Of a DNA stretch of 64,000 bases, positions 1-9,877 are shown piece by piece. A model generated the notes under the pieces. It searched no databases and had not been told where the DNA came from. It saw only the letters and a program-made list of their open reading frames with translations. Every line of letters begins with the position of its first letter. Position 1 is the stretch's first letter. Source of the stretch: Ligustrum vulgare (lineage: Eukaryota; Streptophyta; Magnoliopsida; Lamiales; Oleaceae); the NCBI GenBank assembly GCA_963555705.1, contig OY743184.1, positions 29,032,639 to 29,096,638 of the forward strand. The letters are read 5' to 3'. The translations under genes and the position numbers were made by a program.

Positions 1-535
1 CTCAAGTTTTAATCTACTAATGTGATCAATCGAGCTCACTTATGCATATGAAATTCCCCTCTCGGGTTTAAATCAACTCTACCAAATTAGTCAACTGTGT
101 TAACGAATAGCTAGTTGTAATGATTCGATGCATGACACAAACTCAATCAAGACCGCAATAACAACAAACATATAGCTCTATCGCTCGTTCAATTATCGGG
201 TTTTATTCTTAGATCTAGATCATTAACTCACCTCTCGGATTATGAAAATGATCCATTCAATCAATTAATTAGTGGCTAGTTAATTCACGTATTAAACACA
301 AAATAAAATGATAAACATGCAATCAAATCGTAAAACTTGAGTAATGCAACTAAAGGTGTAAAACTATTCTACATCGTCTAATCCCAACAAATAGTTTAGA
401 TATTCATGATGAAAATAACAAGAACCCAGTAATAATCTAAACTAAGCATCATGAGTAGTTTGAAGAGAAAGGTAAAAGAACTCTTGCACGAAGAAGTGTC
501 TTCTACAAGTTGATCTCCAAATCTTCTCGCATTTG

Positions 536-1440
536 TGATGTGATCCCGGGAGGGGGTCACAACGAACACGCGGAATTAAACAAAATAAAGATAGGAAAGA
601 TCCAGATTCAGCCAAGAACACAAGATCACAATAATTAAAAATACTGGAATAAATAAAATTGACGATAGGACCTGGACCCAACAATCACGACGCAATAAAT
701 TGACGATGCGAATTGAAGAACCTAGGTTTTCGAAACGCCACAAGGGATGCCAAATTCCTTGATAAGTTTCTGATTGGAACGCCACAAATATTCAAGAAAA
801 ATATTTGATAAGTTCTATGAATTGTTCTTCAAGAACAAGAAAAAAAAGGAATCCTCCTTTTCGAGAGAGAAAATCTCACATTCATTCAATAATATCAAAG
901 TTGTTGTTTCATAATGAAAAACAAAGCAATATAGTGTAGAAATTGACCTAACTAGGGTTTGCCACTAATTTGGGCCCAAAACATAAAAGTAATTAATAAA
1001 AACGGAATAAATTAACAAAACGTGAATTCTGGAAAATTAGGTGTTACGGCTGTAAAAATGTCACTTACGGCCGTAAGTGACTTTCTGTTAGTGAGTTACG
1101 GCCGTAATAAGAACTCTCACGGCCGTAAGTATCAATTTTGCTGAATTACTCAATTCCACCAGAGAAGGAGTTACGGTCGTGAACTGTAGTCTTACGGCCG
1201 TAAGTAATAAAATCCTGGAATTCTTGCTTTTGACCCGAGGGAATGTTACGGCCCTGAACAACAGACTTTACGGCCGTGAATGTGTCATTGGCCTCCAAAA
1301 TTTGCCCCTTTGATTTGGCTCGACCCCTTTGTCTTCTCGCCTCGCTTCCAACATGAAACTTGTGTCGTTTCCTGCGTAAATCACTGTCACATTGCCCATA
1401 GGTCGACTTCTCCTTTGGTCTCCTACTTCGGATCACATCA
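536..1440 (-). repeat. 3' LTR of the CRM-like element
   Basis: This is a 905-bp LTR bounded by TGATGTGATC and GATCACATCA. It is collinear with the LTR at 4046-5067 apart from scattered substitutions and a 116-bp tandem duplication present only in the other copy. It carries the eight-copy TTACGGCCGTAA cluster. The last ~98 codons of the gag-protease frame lie inside it. Confidence 0.95.
1044..1279. promoter_or_regulatory. Cluster of eight TTACGGCCGTAA-type palindromes in the 3' LTR
   Basis: Copies start at 1044, 1065, 1096, 1117, 1171, 1192, 1246 and 1268. They form four pairs with start-to-start distances of 21, 21, 21 and 22 bp; the pairs themselves start 52, 75 and 75 bp apart. Several copies carry one substitution (CGGCTGT, CGGTCGT, CGGCCCT). 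A function as a protein-binding site is inference. Confidence 0.75.
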
Positions 1441-3605
1441 TCCCACCTTTTTTGGAAAGGATTCGACCTCGAATCATTATATGGCCTCTCCTTTATGTAT
1501 CTCTTTCTTTCGTTGGTTCGAGTGACCTGTTCCTGTTTTGTGCAATGCATCATCCTTTGGGGTTGTTCTGTCTGGCAATTAATTTTCCTTTTGGCCTTAG
1601 TTTTGTAATTTGATTGTAGTACCTGCAAAACAGAATTAGCCAAACTAGGGAGGGATGTGTTAGCAAATGCAAGTAAACTCATTTTTGTGGGTGACTCTCT
1701 TCTCTTTTTCTTTTCTCTCTTGAGCTCACCTTTTTCTGAGGTCGTGGCCTCAACTCTCTTGTTTTCAATTTTCACACCCTCTCCTTTTTCTGAGGTCGTG
1801 GCCTCAACGCTCGTATTTTTCCCCTCAAACTCGCTCTTTATTTTCAATTGGTCCTCTTGGACCTCTTTAGGCATTAGCGGAGCAAGTGTGATCCTTTTTC
1901 CACCCTTCACGAAAGAATATTTATTTTTGAACCCATCATGCACCACTCTCCTATCATGTTGCCATGGTCTTCCCAATAAAATATGCCCAACATGCATAGG
2001 GACCACATCACACACCACCTCATCTCTATAACCCCCAATGGTGAATTTAATATTAACCTGCTTGTTCACCTTAAGTTCTCCCGACTCGGTTAACCACTGT
2101 AATTTATAGGGGTTGGGGTGTTTCACCTTAGGCAAGCCCAACTTCTCCACCAATAATGTGCTAACCACATTAGTACAACTTCCCCCATCAATTATCATCC
2201 CACAAACATTTTTCCCCACCAAACACCTAGTGTGGAAAAGATTATCCCGCTGTTCATCAATTTCAACCATCTTAGTTCGAGAATTTAGGACACGTCTATT
2301 CACAAGGGACCCTTTCACCGCATAAGTTAACCCCTCTTCATCGCTACTACTAGCCCCAACATCCACTAACTTAGGCATTCCCTTAAATTCATCCTCAGAA
2401 CTAATTTCACCATTATCACGCAAGAGCATTGCTTTCTTATTTGGACACTGTGATGCTATATGGCCCGACCCCAAACACTTAAAGCACTTAATATTTCTAT
2501 CCCTAGTAGGTTGAGAATCAGAAATATTTTTACCTTTAGTTGTAAGTTCCTCCTTTCCCTTCGGGACGTGCTCATCATTGTGATCCTTCCTCGGTTGTGA
2601 TGTAGGATAAGTTCCCGGTGATTGTTTAGATGTCCCCTTTCGCCTTAATTTCCTTTCCACCTTCATTGCCATGTGCACCATGTCTTCCAGTTTCACATAA
2701 TGTTGTAACTCAACGATGTTTGCAATATCTCTGTTCAGCCCACTCAAAAATCTAGCCATTGTAGCTTCCCGATCCTCCACCACGTTGGCCCTAATCATGG
2801 CTACCTCCATGTCTCTATGATATTCCTCTACACTCCTAGAACCTTGCGCGAGCCCCTGCAACCTTTGATAAATATCCCTATGATAGTGGCTTGGGACAAA
2901 CCTCTTCCTCATGATGGTTTTCATCTCACGCCATGTATCCACCGGCCCTTCACCATTCCTCCTCCGATCCTTCACCAACTGATCCCACCAATTAATGGCG
3001 TAATCGGTGAACTCAACAACCGCTAACTTCACCTTCTTTCCCTCAGAATAATTGTGGCAATCAAACATCAACTCTACCTTCTTCTCCCAATCTAGGTAAG
3101 CCTCCGGATCACTCCTCCCATGAAAAGGTGGAATAGACATTTTTATTTTACCTAGATTATCATCTAACTCATCCCGATCACCACGATCTCTTCTATTATT
3201 CGCCCTTTCATCCCTATCTCCTCTACCCCTTCTCCTCCTTACACTAGTCACAGATGATTGGACACTACTTCCTTCACTCGCAAACTCTTCATCATCAAAC
3301 CCATATCCAACCCTTTGATTATGTCTCCCCCTATGATCTCTCCGGTCTTCCCTCCTAGCTCTAGGACCCACATGAGTTTGTTCCCTACGCAACTTATTAA
3401 TAGTTTCCTCCTGCCTATCCATCCTAGTCATCAACTTCTCAAATTGCTCATGTAAAGTCTCCATCACACCTACAACATTGTTATTCACCCTATTCATACC
3501 TTCAGGTCGTTTGTTGTGGCTCGTTGATGAAGCTCCTGGCTCCCTTCTGTAAATTCTCTGGTTGTCCCCAACTGATGAAAATGATGAATCCCGTCTGCTA
3601 GACAT
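1146..3605 (-). CDS. Gag-protease polyprotein (819 aa) of an RT-less CRM-like element
   Basis: An uninterrupted 819-codon frame begins shortly after the 5' LTR and PBS. Residues ~1-150 are charged, with RRD-rich repeats. Residues ~155-325 form a retrotransposon Gag domain (IPPFHGRSDPEAYLDWEKK and following). A CCHC zinc knuckle (CFKCLGSGHIASQC) lies near residues 373-386. A retroviral-type aspartic protease follows, with the active-site segment [10 protein letters not shown] near 470. Around residue ~655 the sequence jumps to a tail containing DSRSNPF...DDVI, which in the related element at 54807-55286 follows integrase. RT, RNase H and the integrase core are therefore deleted without loss of the frame. 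The last ~98 residues are encoded in the 3' LTR. The protein would supply particle and processing functions only; whether the fused tail does anything is unknown. Confidence 0.88.
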   Translation of the reverse strand: MSSRRDSSFSSVGDNQRIYRREPGASSTSHNKRPEGMNRVNNNVVGVMETLHEQFEKLMTRMDRQEETINKLRREQTHVGPRARREDRRDHRGRHNQRVGYGFDDEEFASEGSSVQSSVTSVRRRRGRGDRDERANNRRDRGDRDELDDNLGKIKMSIPPFHGRSDPEAYLDWEKKVELMFDCHNYSEGKKVKLAVVEFTDYAINWWDQLVKDRRRNGEGPVDTWREMKTIMRKRFVPSHYHRDIYQRLQGLAQGSRSVEEYHRDMEVAMIRANVVEDREATMARFLSGLNRDIANIVELQHYVKLEDMVHMAMKVERKLRRKGTSKQSPGTYPTSQPRKDHNDEHVPKGKEELTTKGKNISDSQPTRDRNIKCFKCLGSGHIASQCPNKKAMLLRDNGEISSEDEFKGMPKLVDVGASSSDEEGLTYAVKGSLVNRRVLNSRTKMVEIDEQRDNLFHTRCLVGKNVCGMIIDGGSCTNVVSTLLVEKLGLPKVKHPNPYKLQWLTESGELKVNKQVNIKFTIGGYRDEVVCDVVPMHVGHILLGRPWQHDRRVVHDGFKNKYSFVKGGKRITLAPLMPKEVQEDQLKIKSEFEGKNTSVEATTSEKGEGVKIENKRVEATTSEKGELKREKKKRRESPTKMSLLAFANTSLPSLANSVLQVLQSNYKTKAKRKINCQTEQPQRMMHCTKQEQVTRTNERKRYIKERPYNDSRSNPFQKRWDDVIRSRRPKEKSTYGQCDSDLRRKRHKFHVGSEARRQRGRAKSKGQILEANDTFTAVKSVVQGRNIPSGQKQEFQDFITYGRKTTVHDRNSFSGGIE
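1441..1456 (-). other. Polypurine tract
   Basis: On the minus strand a purine-rich run (CCAAAAAAGGTGGGA) sits immediately before the 3' LTR start TGATGTGATCC, where plus-strand DNA synthesis would be primed. Confidence 0.8.
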
Positions 3606-4031
3606 TATTAGTCTTCATAGAAATAAGTGGTATATACCTCACAAAAATATATATATATATCGCTCGTGTATCACTCAAAATCCCCCTTCCAAGCACTTCA
3701 AAAACAATCCCAGAACTCAATCAAGAGTAGGACACGATAGACATGAGTAAGAACAAGAAAACTCGGAAATTGAGACAAATCCGGAATATTCGAGGGTAAA
3801 TATGAAATTTTCGGACTTTTTTTTTTTTTTTTTTTGAATCCGAAATTCAACTACAAGTGCAAAGTAACAAACGGAATCGAATTCGGATAAGAATTGACTA
3901 AAAGAAACAAGATTGAATTTTTTGTGGAATTTTATATGAATCAAACAAAGGAAAAATTTACTGGCACGAAGAACAAGAAAATCAAGAAAACAAGATAATA
4001 TCTAGAATACCAAAACTGAATCTAGATCCAA

Positions 4032-4043
4032 GCTCTGATACCA
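4032..4043 (-). other. Primer-binding site (initiator-Met tRNA type)
   Basis: On the minus strand this reads TGGTATCAGAGC, the usual initiator-Met tRNA primer site of plant Ty3/gypsy chromoviruses. It lies two bases inside the 5' LTR end at 4046. Confidence 0.9.
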
Positions 4044-4045
4044 GA

Positions 4046-5067
4046 TGATGTGATCCCGGGAGGGGGTCACAACGAACACACGAAATTAAACAAAATAAAG
4101 ATAGGAAAGATCCAGATTCAGCCAAGAACACAAGATCACAATAATTAAAAATACTGGAATAAATAAAATTGACGATAGGACCTGGACCCAACAATCACGA
4201 CGCAATATATTGATGATGCGGATTGAAGAACCGAGGTTTTCGAAACGCCACAAGGGATGCCAAATTCCTTGATAAGTTTCTGATTGGAACGCCACAAATA
4301 TTCAAGAAAAATATTTGATAAGTTCTATGAATTGTTCTTCAAGAATAAGAAAAAAAAGGAATCCTCCTTTTCGAGAGAGAAAATCTCACATTCATTCAAT
4401 AATATCAAAGCTGTTGTTTCATAATGAAAAACAAAGCAATATAATGTAGAAACTGACCTAACTTGGGTTTGCCACTAATTTGGGCCCAAAACATAAAAAT
4501 CTCACATTCATTCAATAATATCAAAGCTGTTGTTTCATAATGAAAAACAAAGCAATATAATGTAGAAACTGACCTAACTTGGGTTTGCCACTAATTTGGG
4601 CCCAAAACATAAAAGTAATTAATAAAAAAGGAATTAAATTAACAAAACGCGAATTCTGGAAAATTAGGTGTTACGGCCGTAAAAATGTCACTTACGGCCG
4701 TAAGTGACTTTCTGTTAGTGAGTTACGGTCGTAACAAGAACTCTCACGGCCGTAAGTATCAATTTTGCTGAATTACTCAATTCCACCAGAGAAGGAGTTA
4801 CGGCCGTGAACTGTAGTCTTACGGCCGTAAGTAATAAAATCCTGGAATTCTTGCTTTTGACCCGAGGGAATGTTACGGCCGTGAACAACAGACTTTACGG
4901 CCGTGAATGTGTCATTGGCCTCCAAAATTTGCCCCTTTGATTTGGCTCGACCCCTTTGTCTTCTCAGCTCGCTTCCAACATGAAACTTGTGCCGTTTCCT
5001 GCGTAGATCACTGTCACCTTGCCCATAGGTTGACTTCTCATTTGGTCTCCTACTTCAGATCACATCA
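4046..5067 (-). repeat. 5' LTR of the CRM-like element, with internal 116-bp tandem duplication
   Basis: This is the 1022-bp partner of the LTR at 536-1440. The extra length is a tandem duplication: the segment starting TCTCACATTCATTC at 4384 is repeated from 4500. The duplication is absent from the 3' LTR, so it arose after insertion or in only one LTR. The palindrome cluster is kept at 4671-4906. Confidence 0.95.
4671..4906. promoter_or_regulatory. Cluster of eight TTACGGCCGTAA-type palindromes in the 5' LTR
   Basis: Copies start at 4671, 4692, 4723, 4744, 4798, 4819, 4873 and 4895. This is the same 21/22-bp pairing as in the partner LTR, although the distances between pairs are 52, 75 and 75 bp and individual bases differ between the LTRs. 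Confidence 0.75.
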
Positions 5068-5072
5068 ATTTG

Positions 5073-5630
5073 CCTCCAATTGAGCCTCCAAAATCTTAAT
5101 CTTCTAATGTGATCGGTCAAGCTCACTTATGTGTATGAAATCCCCATCTCGGGTTTAAATCAACTCTATCAAATTAGTCAACCGTGTTAACAAATAGCTG
5201 GTTGTAATGATTAGGTGCATGACACACAAGAACACAATCAAGACCGCAATAACAACAAACATATATCTCTGTCGCTTGTTCAATTATCAGGTTTTATTCT
5301 TAGATCTAGATCATTAGCTCACCTGTTGGATTTTGAAAACGATCAATTTAATCAATGAATTAGTGGCTAGTTAATTCATGCATTAAACACAAAATAAAAT
5401 TATAAACATGCAATGAAACCGTAAAACTTGAGTAATGCAACTAAATGTGTAAAACTACGCTACATCGTCTAATCCCAACAAATAGTTTAGTTATTCATGA
5501 TGAAAATAACAAGAATGCAATAATAATCTAAACTAAGTATCATGAGTAATTTGAAGAGAAAAGTAAAAGAACTCTTGCACCAAGAAGTGTCGTCTACAAG
5601 TTGATCTCCAAATCTTCTTGCATTTGCCTC
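5073..5630. repeat. About 558-bp tandem duplication (second copy; first copy ends at 535)
   Basis: Positions 1-535 and 5099-5630 match closely in the same order, for example the blocks around CTCGGGTTTAAATCAACTCT and GATCTCCAAATCTTCT. If the CRM-like element and its TSD are removed, the two copies abut. Both are followed by the same short sequence, CCTCCAATTGAGCCTCCAAA (5073 and 5631). This is a tandem duplication inside the older LTR-like host sequence, and it predates the insertion at 536. Confidence 0.85.
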
Positions 5631-6295
5631 CAATTGAGCCTCCAAAATTTCCAAGCTTTGATTGTGAATTATGCCTCTAGAGTATATGCGTAGAAGTCTC
5701 TCTCTAGTACATGAAGAGTTTCTTATATATATTTTCCCGAAAACCTAGTAAGCCCAACTTGAAAAACTCACATGGGCTTTTCTCCCGCTGGGCCGGAGAG
5801 CAACACGACCAGTAGGCTTATTCTTAGTGGCCGTGCGGTAGAACCGTGGCCACCAGGTCTCGGGTCCATGGTGGCGCAGTACAAGATCTTCAGTGCAATT
5901 TCATTTTTTTCGGTGTATTTAAGTTGGTCCCTGGGTTTTATTTGCACATGAGAACTTCATATTTGAATTGTGACATTTTAGTCCCTGAACTTCGAGATCT
6001 CTTCAAATCTTCTTTCAAACTTCAATTCATCTTCAATTAAGCCCTAGAACTCTGATTTCTTTAGCTTTGCTCTCATTGGAAATCTCAGTTGACAACTTCA
6101 ACATCCAATTTCCTCTTCTTGGCTCCAATTAGCTTCCAAATGTGCCTTATTTTCCTTTATTTCTTCATTCTTCTAACTTTGGGCAAATTCCTACAATGCA
6201 AACAAATGTAAAGTAATTATGCAACAATTATTCGAGAATGACAATAATTTATTCTAATTTAGACATAAAAATAAGTATATAAAATACACTTATCA

Positions 6296-7650
6296 ATCAC
6301 CACAAATTCCTATAAAAAAATTCAAGCTTTGATGATATTGGTCTTCTCCAACATTACACAATCTCCGTCGTCTCCACATGCATCATCACACATATATATC
6401 CCTACACAATTATCTGCATCACCACCCATATATATCCCTACACCATCTGCATCACAACCCTTACTATTTTTATTTTATTTAACAATTTGATTATTTATTA
6501 ATATAGGGGTATTTTAAATTGATTGATTAAAAAAAAAGTTAAAGGTGGAATTGAGGGAAACCATAAAAAAGAACTTGTGGCTAGGGTTGGCGCGAAAATC
6601 GAACCAAACTGACGAATCAACCAAATGGACTATTTTGGGTCGATTTGTCAGGTAATTGGGTTGGTCTGTAGGTTCAGAAATGTAAATTTAGCTCAATTTA
6701 ATTGTGATTACGGTTTAAGTAAAAAAAACTAAACTAACCTAAACCAAACCAACCTATTACTGTTTAAAAAAAAAAAAAAGAATTGTATATAGTTGAAACT
6801 TGAAAGAACCAATCTCATGATAAGAATAAGCAGTATCAATGCAGCAAAATAATACATGGGTTTAACTACTAACATAGAGCCATAACTTGGAATTGTTAAA
6901 TTTATTTTATTTTTGGCTTCTGATTGATTTTTTTATTGCATTGTTGGAACAAATATTTCTTTTCTTTGCTTCTCTAGCCGTTTGAACCTTGAGTTTCGTT
7001 TTAGTTTGTAAGCCTTTATAGTAATGCCGCATATGACAACAAATTGAAACGAAAAATTAATAAATTTAAATAGTTCAACCTAAGACCCAAAAAGGATGCC
7101 CAAACCGCATCCCAAACCGATCAATATTGGGTTGGGTTGTTTGATTTGTTAAGCCGGGTTGTTTGATTTGTTAAGCCATCATTGATTTGGTTGAGTTTAT
7201 TTTTTACCGAACCGACTATATCGCTTTGGGGTCGGGTTGGCCTCCAAAATCCAAATCGACCCAACCCAATCCATGCCCAACCCTACTTGTGGCTCTAAAT
7301 AATCTAATGTTTAGGGATATCAACATCAAAATTGAAAGGTTAAGGAATTACTACGTAGAACTATCCATATATATCCCTACACCATCTGCATCACCATCGT
7401 TATTATATTCTTATTTTCTCTAATTATTTATTTATTTATTTATCTATATATATAAGTTTAATTTAATATTGTTTATTAAAAAAACTGAATTTTTAATTGT
7501 GGAATTGAGGGAGACATCTAAAATGACTGTGGTTCTAAAGAATGCAACGTTTATGTATAAGGGCATTTTCGTATTTTTATTTATTTATTTATTTATTTTA
7601 ACAATGTAGTGGAAGGAAACCACCAAAAACAACCTGTTGCACCAAATAGT
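6296..7650. repeat. Degenerate tandem repeats around 'tatatatccctacaccatctgcatcac'-type units
   Basis: Similar segments recur near 6390-6580 and 7365-7560: a CCCTACACCATCTGCATCAC block, then AT-rich sequence, then GGAATTGAGGGA and a GTGG(C/T)TCTAAA block. A third, weaker version ends near 7650. The first unit is interrupted by the hAT-like element at 6582-7287. No gene is visible in this stretch. Confidence 0.55.
6582..7287. mobile_element. Non-autonomous hAT-type element with 8-bp TSD
   Basis: The 706-bp element starts TAGGGTTGG and ends CCAACCCTA, a 9-bp terminal inverted repeat. It is flanked on both sides by the identical 8-mer CTTGTGGC (6574-6581 and 7288-7295). An 8-bp duplication and short TIRs are diagnostic of hAT transposons. 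The interior is rich in GGTTGGGTTG and ACCCAACCC tracts and has no transposase frame. Confidence 0.85.
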
Positions 7651-8072
7651 TTAACGTTTAAGGACTACTTCACCAAAAATAAAAGGTTAATGATCTATTG
7701 CACACAAAGACTAATGTTTAAAGATAAAATGTGCATATTCCCCCCTAAACGATAAAAATGGGAATAAATTGTGAAATTTGAAACTATAGTGAAATTGAGT
7801 TACCCAGTTGTTTTTAAGAACGTGCAATTCATTTCCCAAAAATATTTATTCATGTTGATCATTTCGATTAAAATTTTGATAAAAATAATTAATTATGTAG
7901 TTGAAAATTTATGAATCTCACAAAATTTGGGCTTCATATTTGATTCAATCTAACTTTTTGGTTTCCAAAATAAAAGAAGGGAAAATAAGACGAACAAACT
8001 CTGTAATTTTCGTACAGATGAGAGAGAGAGAGAAAATAAAAAATCAGAATTCAGTACACAAATATATGTGTG

Positions 8073-8080
8073 TATATATA
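8073..8080 (+). promoter_or_regulatory. Candidate TATA box of the zinc-finger gene
   Basis: TATATATA lies ~74 bases before the start codon at 8154, in a TA/TG-rich stretch preceded by a GA repeat. The equivalent position upstream of the pseudogene copy has GTATGTATGTATTC instead, so the motif is not conserved between the duplicates. Confidence 0.4.
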
Positions 8081-8153
8081 CGCATACACACATTCTCACT
8101 ACTGTATAATTAGTCATAATCATTGTTGAGCTTTCAAAACCAAAACAACAACA

Positions 8154-8561
8154 ATGGCGGATCCTAACACATACGATTTCTGGAAGCTATCTACAGAAGC
8201 ATCAAAAACTAGCCACAAACCAAAATCATCCTCCACTTCCAGAATGTTCTCATGCCTCTATTGCACTCGTAAGTTCTGCACCTCTCAAGCTTTGGGTGGT
8301 CACCAAAATGCCCACAAGAGAGAAAGAGCGGCCAACAGAAGAACATTCACCGCCGGCAGTCTCCTCCTCCAGAGTGAAGCACCACCGCCACCTTTCTCTT
8401 ACTGGATCCATCCACTTTCTCCTATCCACTATGCCTCCGGTGGCGGCTCCGCCTCAGCTCCACTAGATGTTTTTGGCGTTAGATCATTAAACCCACAACC
8501 ATTTTCTCGTGACGATGATTCGACTGACCATGTAAACCTCGATCTTACACTTCGTTTGTAA
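8154..8561 (+). CDS. Single C2H2 (QALGGH) zinc-finger protein with C-terminal EAR repression motif
   Basis: This is an intronless 135-aa frame. One plant-type zinc finger spans residues ~32-54: Cys34-X2-Cys37-X12-His50-X3-His54, with the plant signature QALGGH at 45-50 followed by QNAHKRERA. The extreme C terminus is LDLTLRL (129-135), an LxLxL-type EAR motif that recruits TOPLESS-class co-repressors in this family. The middle is rich in Pro and Ser. Size and layout match small one-finger plant repressors of the KNUCKLES/SUPERMAN/ZFP group, which act in the nucleus in developmental patterning. The exact orthologue cannot be named. Possible polyadenylation signal AATAAA at 8856-8861. A broken duplicate lies at 48049-48431. 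Confidence 0.88.
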   Translation: MADPNTYDFWKLSTEASKTSHKPKSSSTSRMFSCLYCTRKFCTSQALGGHQNAHKRERAANRRTFTAGSLLLQSEAPPPPFSYWIHPLSPIHYASGGGSASAPLDVFGVRSLNPQPFSRDDDSTDHVNLDLTLRL

Positions 8562-9877
8562 TTTAACATGGGGCTTTAGAGTTTCAGTTTCATGGGTTTT
8601 TAGTATTAAATATGAATCATATGGAGTTTTAGCATTTAGAAAGGAAGAATGTTTGAGTTGTTTTGTGGGATTTTTATTTAATGTGATACGATGTTTGATG
8701 TTTTTAACTACTACAAAATTAATTATTGTCACACCATACCGTATTATTAGTTTATGTTCTATCTCTTCCTTCTTCTGTTTATAAAAATTATAAATATATG
8801 TATTTTTTAGGTTTTTTATTATTTAATTTGGTTTTATGTACAGAGAAGATTTATTAATAAAAATGAAATTGAAGATTATTATCAGGTTCAGTAGCAGAGG
8901 CTGAGGCTTAACAAACTTTGGTCGGATCCACTATCTCTGCCACATCTGCATATTAATTAAGCATACACACACTCCACTTTTAATGAACAAGAGTAGTACT
9001 GTACAATTGAAGTTAGCTATTTTTTGAACAGGATTAGCCACTGGAAGGTACCAAAATTTTAATTTACGTCCTTCCCAAGTTTAAGTTGGCAATGAAAATG
9101 TAAAAGTAAATTTTAAACCTCATTTTTCACTTCTGCATACAATTTGATTACTGTACGTACTATTTTCTAAACTTGATGATTTATTGCTTAATTACCTAAT
9201 TTAGTATAAATTATGCAAAATTCCCAACTTGAATATAATTGACGTAAAAAAAGGTGTTCTGAAGCTCAATTGGAGTTAATTTTAAGTAATTAAAGAATAC
9301 GTGATCATTAATTGAAAGAAATTAATGAAATAAGTTCACAAGTCTCATCTCAAGAGTTAAATCCTACATTTCAAAAGTTTGAATACAAAATTGAAAACTC
9401 TCTGAACTTGCATCAAAACAATTAAAGATTAATTGAAAATGACTAGGATCAAAGACGAACGACCTATGATGCAAATAAAAAAGGACTCAATTAAACCAAA
9501 AGAAAATCAAGGGAGCAAAATGAACAAGGGTCAAACTTGTGCCTTCGAATTACGATTGCTAGGTATAAACCTTGCAATCAAATTACATCAACAAATAAAC
9601 CAAAACTAATAATATGCAATCACAATGCTAGTTACCAAGCTATCACATGGTTATACATATATGACTTGTCAAATCTTGTTTCGTATTTTGATTCAGCCTC
9701 TTCATAGAAAGTAATTAGAACAGGGGAAAACTAATATTCAGCTCTCATTCAAAAGAAGAGCATCTTCTATAGAAAATTAATATTCATTACAAAGATGAGA
9801 GCTCAGGGGAAAACATTAGAGGCTCTTGGGGAGTAAATACATATTTTTATTACATGGAGAAGAGTTCAAAAGAGTTA

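Larger units (their letters stand above)
536..5067 (-). mobile_element. CRM-like LTR retrotransposon lacking RT/RNase H/integrase core, complete with TSD
   Basis: Two direct LTRs (536-1440 and 4046-5067) begin TGATGTGATC and end GATCACATCA. The 5-bp duplication ATTTG flanks the element at 531-535 and 5068-5072. On the minus strand the order is 5' LTR, a primer-binding site for initiator-Met tRNA, one long gag-protease frame, a purine-rich tract and the 3' LTR. The polymerase region is missing: protease sequence runs almost directly into the C-terminal tail normally found after integrase. TGATG...CATCA termini and a frame running into the 3' LTR fit the CRM chromovirus lineage (inference). It would need enzymes from another element to move. 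Confidence 0.93.
1..6295 (-). mobile_element. Athila-type LTR (minus strand), split by a younger element
   Basis: The minus-strand start at 6295 reads TGATAAGTGTATTTTATA, which resembles the start of the plus-strand Athila-type LTR at 59555 (TGATAAGTGCTTTATTAG). Reading leftward, the sequence has the usual texture of such an LTR and its leader, and it is interrupted by the CRM-like element at 536-5067. The other end lies outside the window, so neither length nor a TSD can be tested. No coding sequence is visible. The LTR call is inference from the terminus match; it could also be another Tat/Athila relative. Confidence 0.45.
7750..9030 (+). repeat. Segmental duplicate (copy 1) carrying the zinc-finger gene
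   Basis: Upstream and downstream sequence of the gene matches 47660-48900. Examples are the leader TTGAGCTTTCAAAACCAAA just before ATG, and the downstream block GGTTCAGTAGCAGAGGCTGA with the following CTCCACTT and GTACAATTGAA blocks. The copies are in the same orientation, so this was probably a tandem duplication later separated by transposon insertions. Past the stop codon, 8562-9870 contains no further gene. Confidence 0.8.

Noticed and set aside
442..684. Open frame in the LTR, repeated at 3982-4194
   Set aside because: It spans the LTR boundary, and both copies exist only because the LTR is duplicated. There is no similarity to known proteins.
1065..1279. CRISPR-like array of palindromes
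   Set aside because: The repeats are 12 bp and in a plant LTR, and the spacers are short and conserved between LTR copies. Nothing suggests CRISPR.
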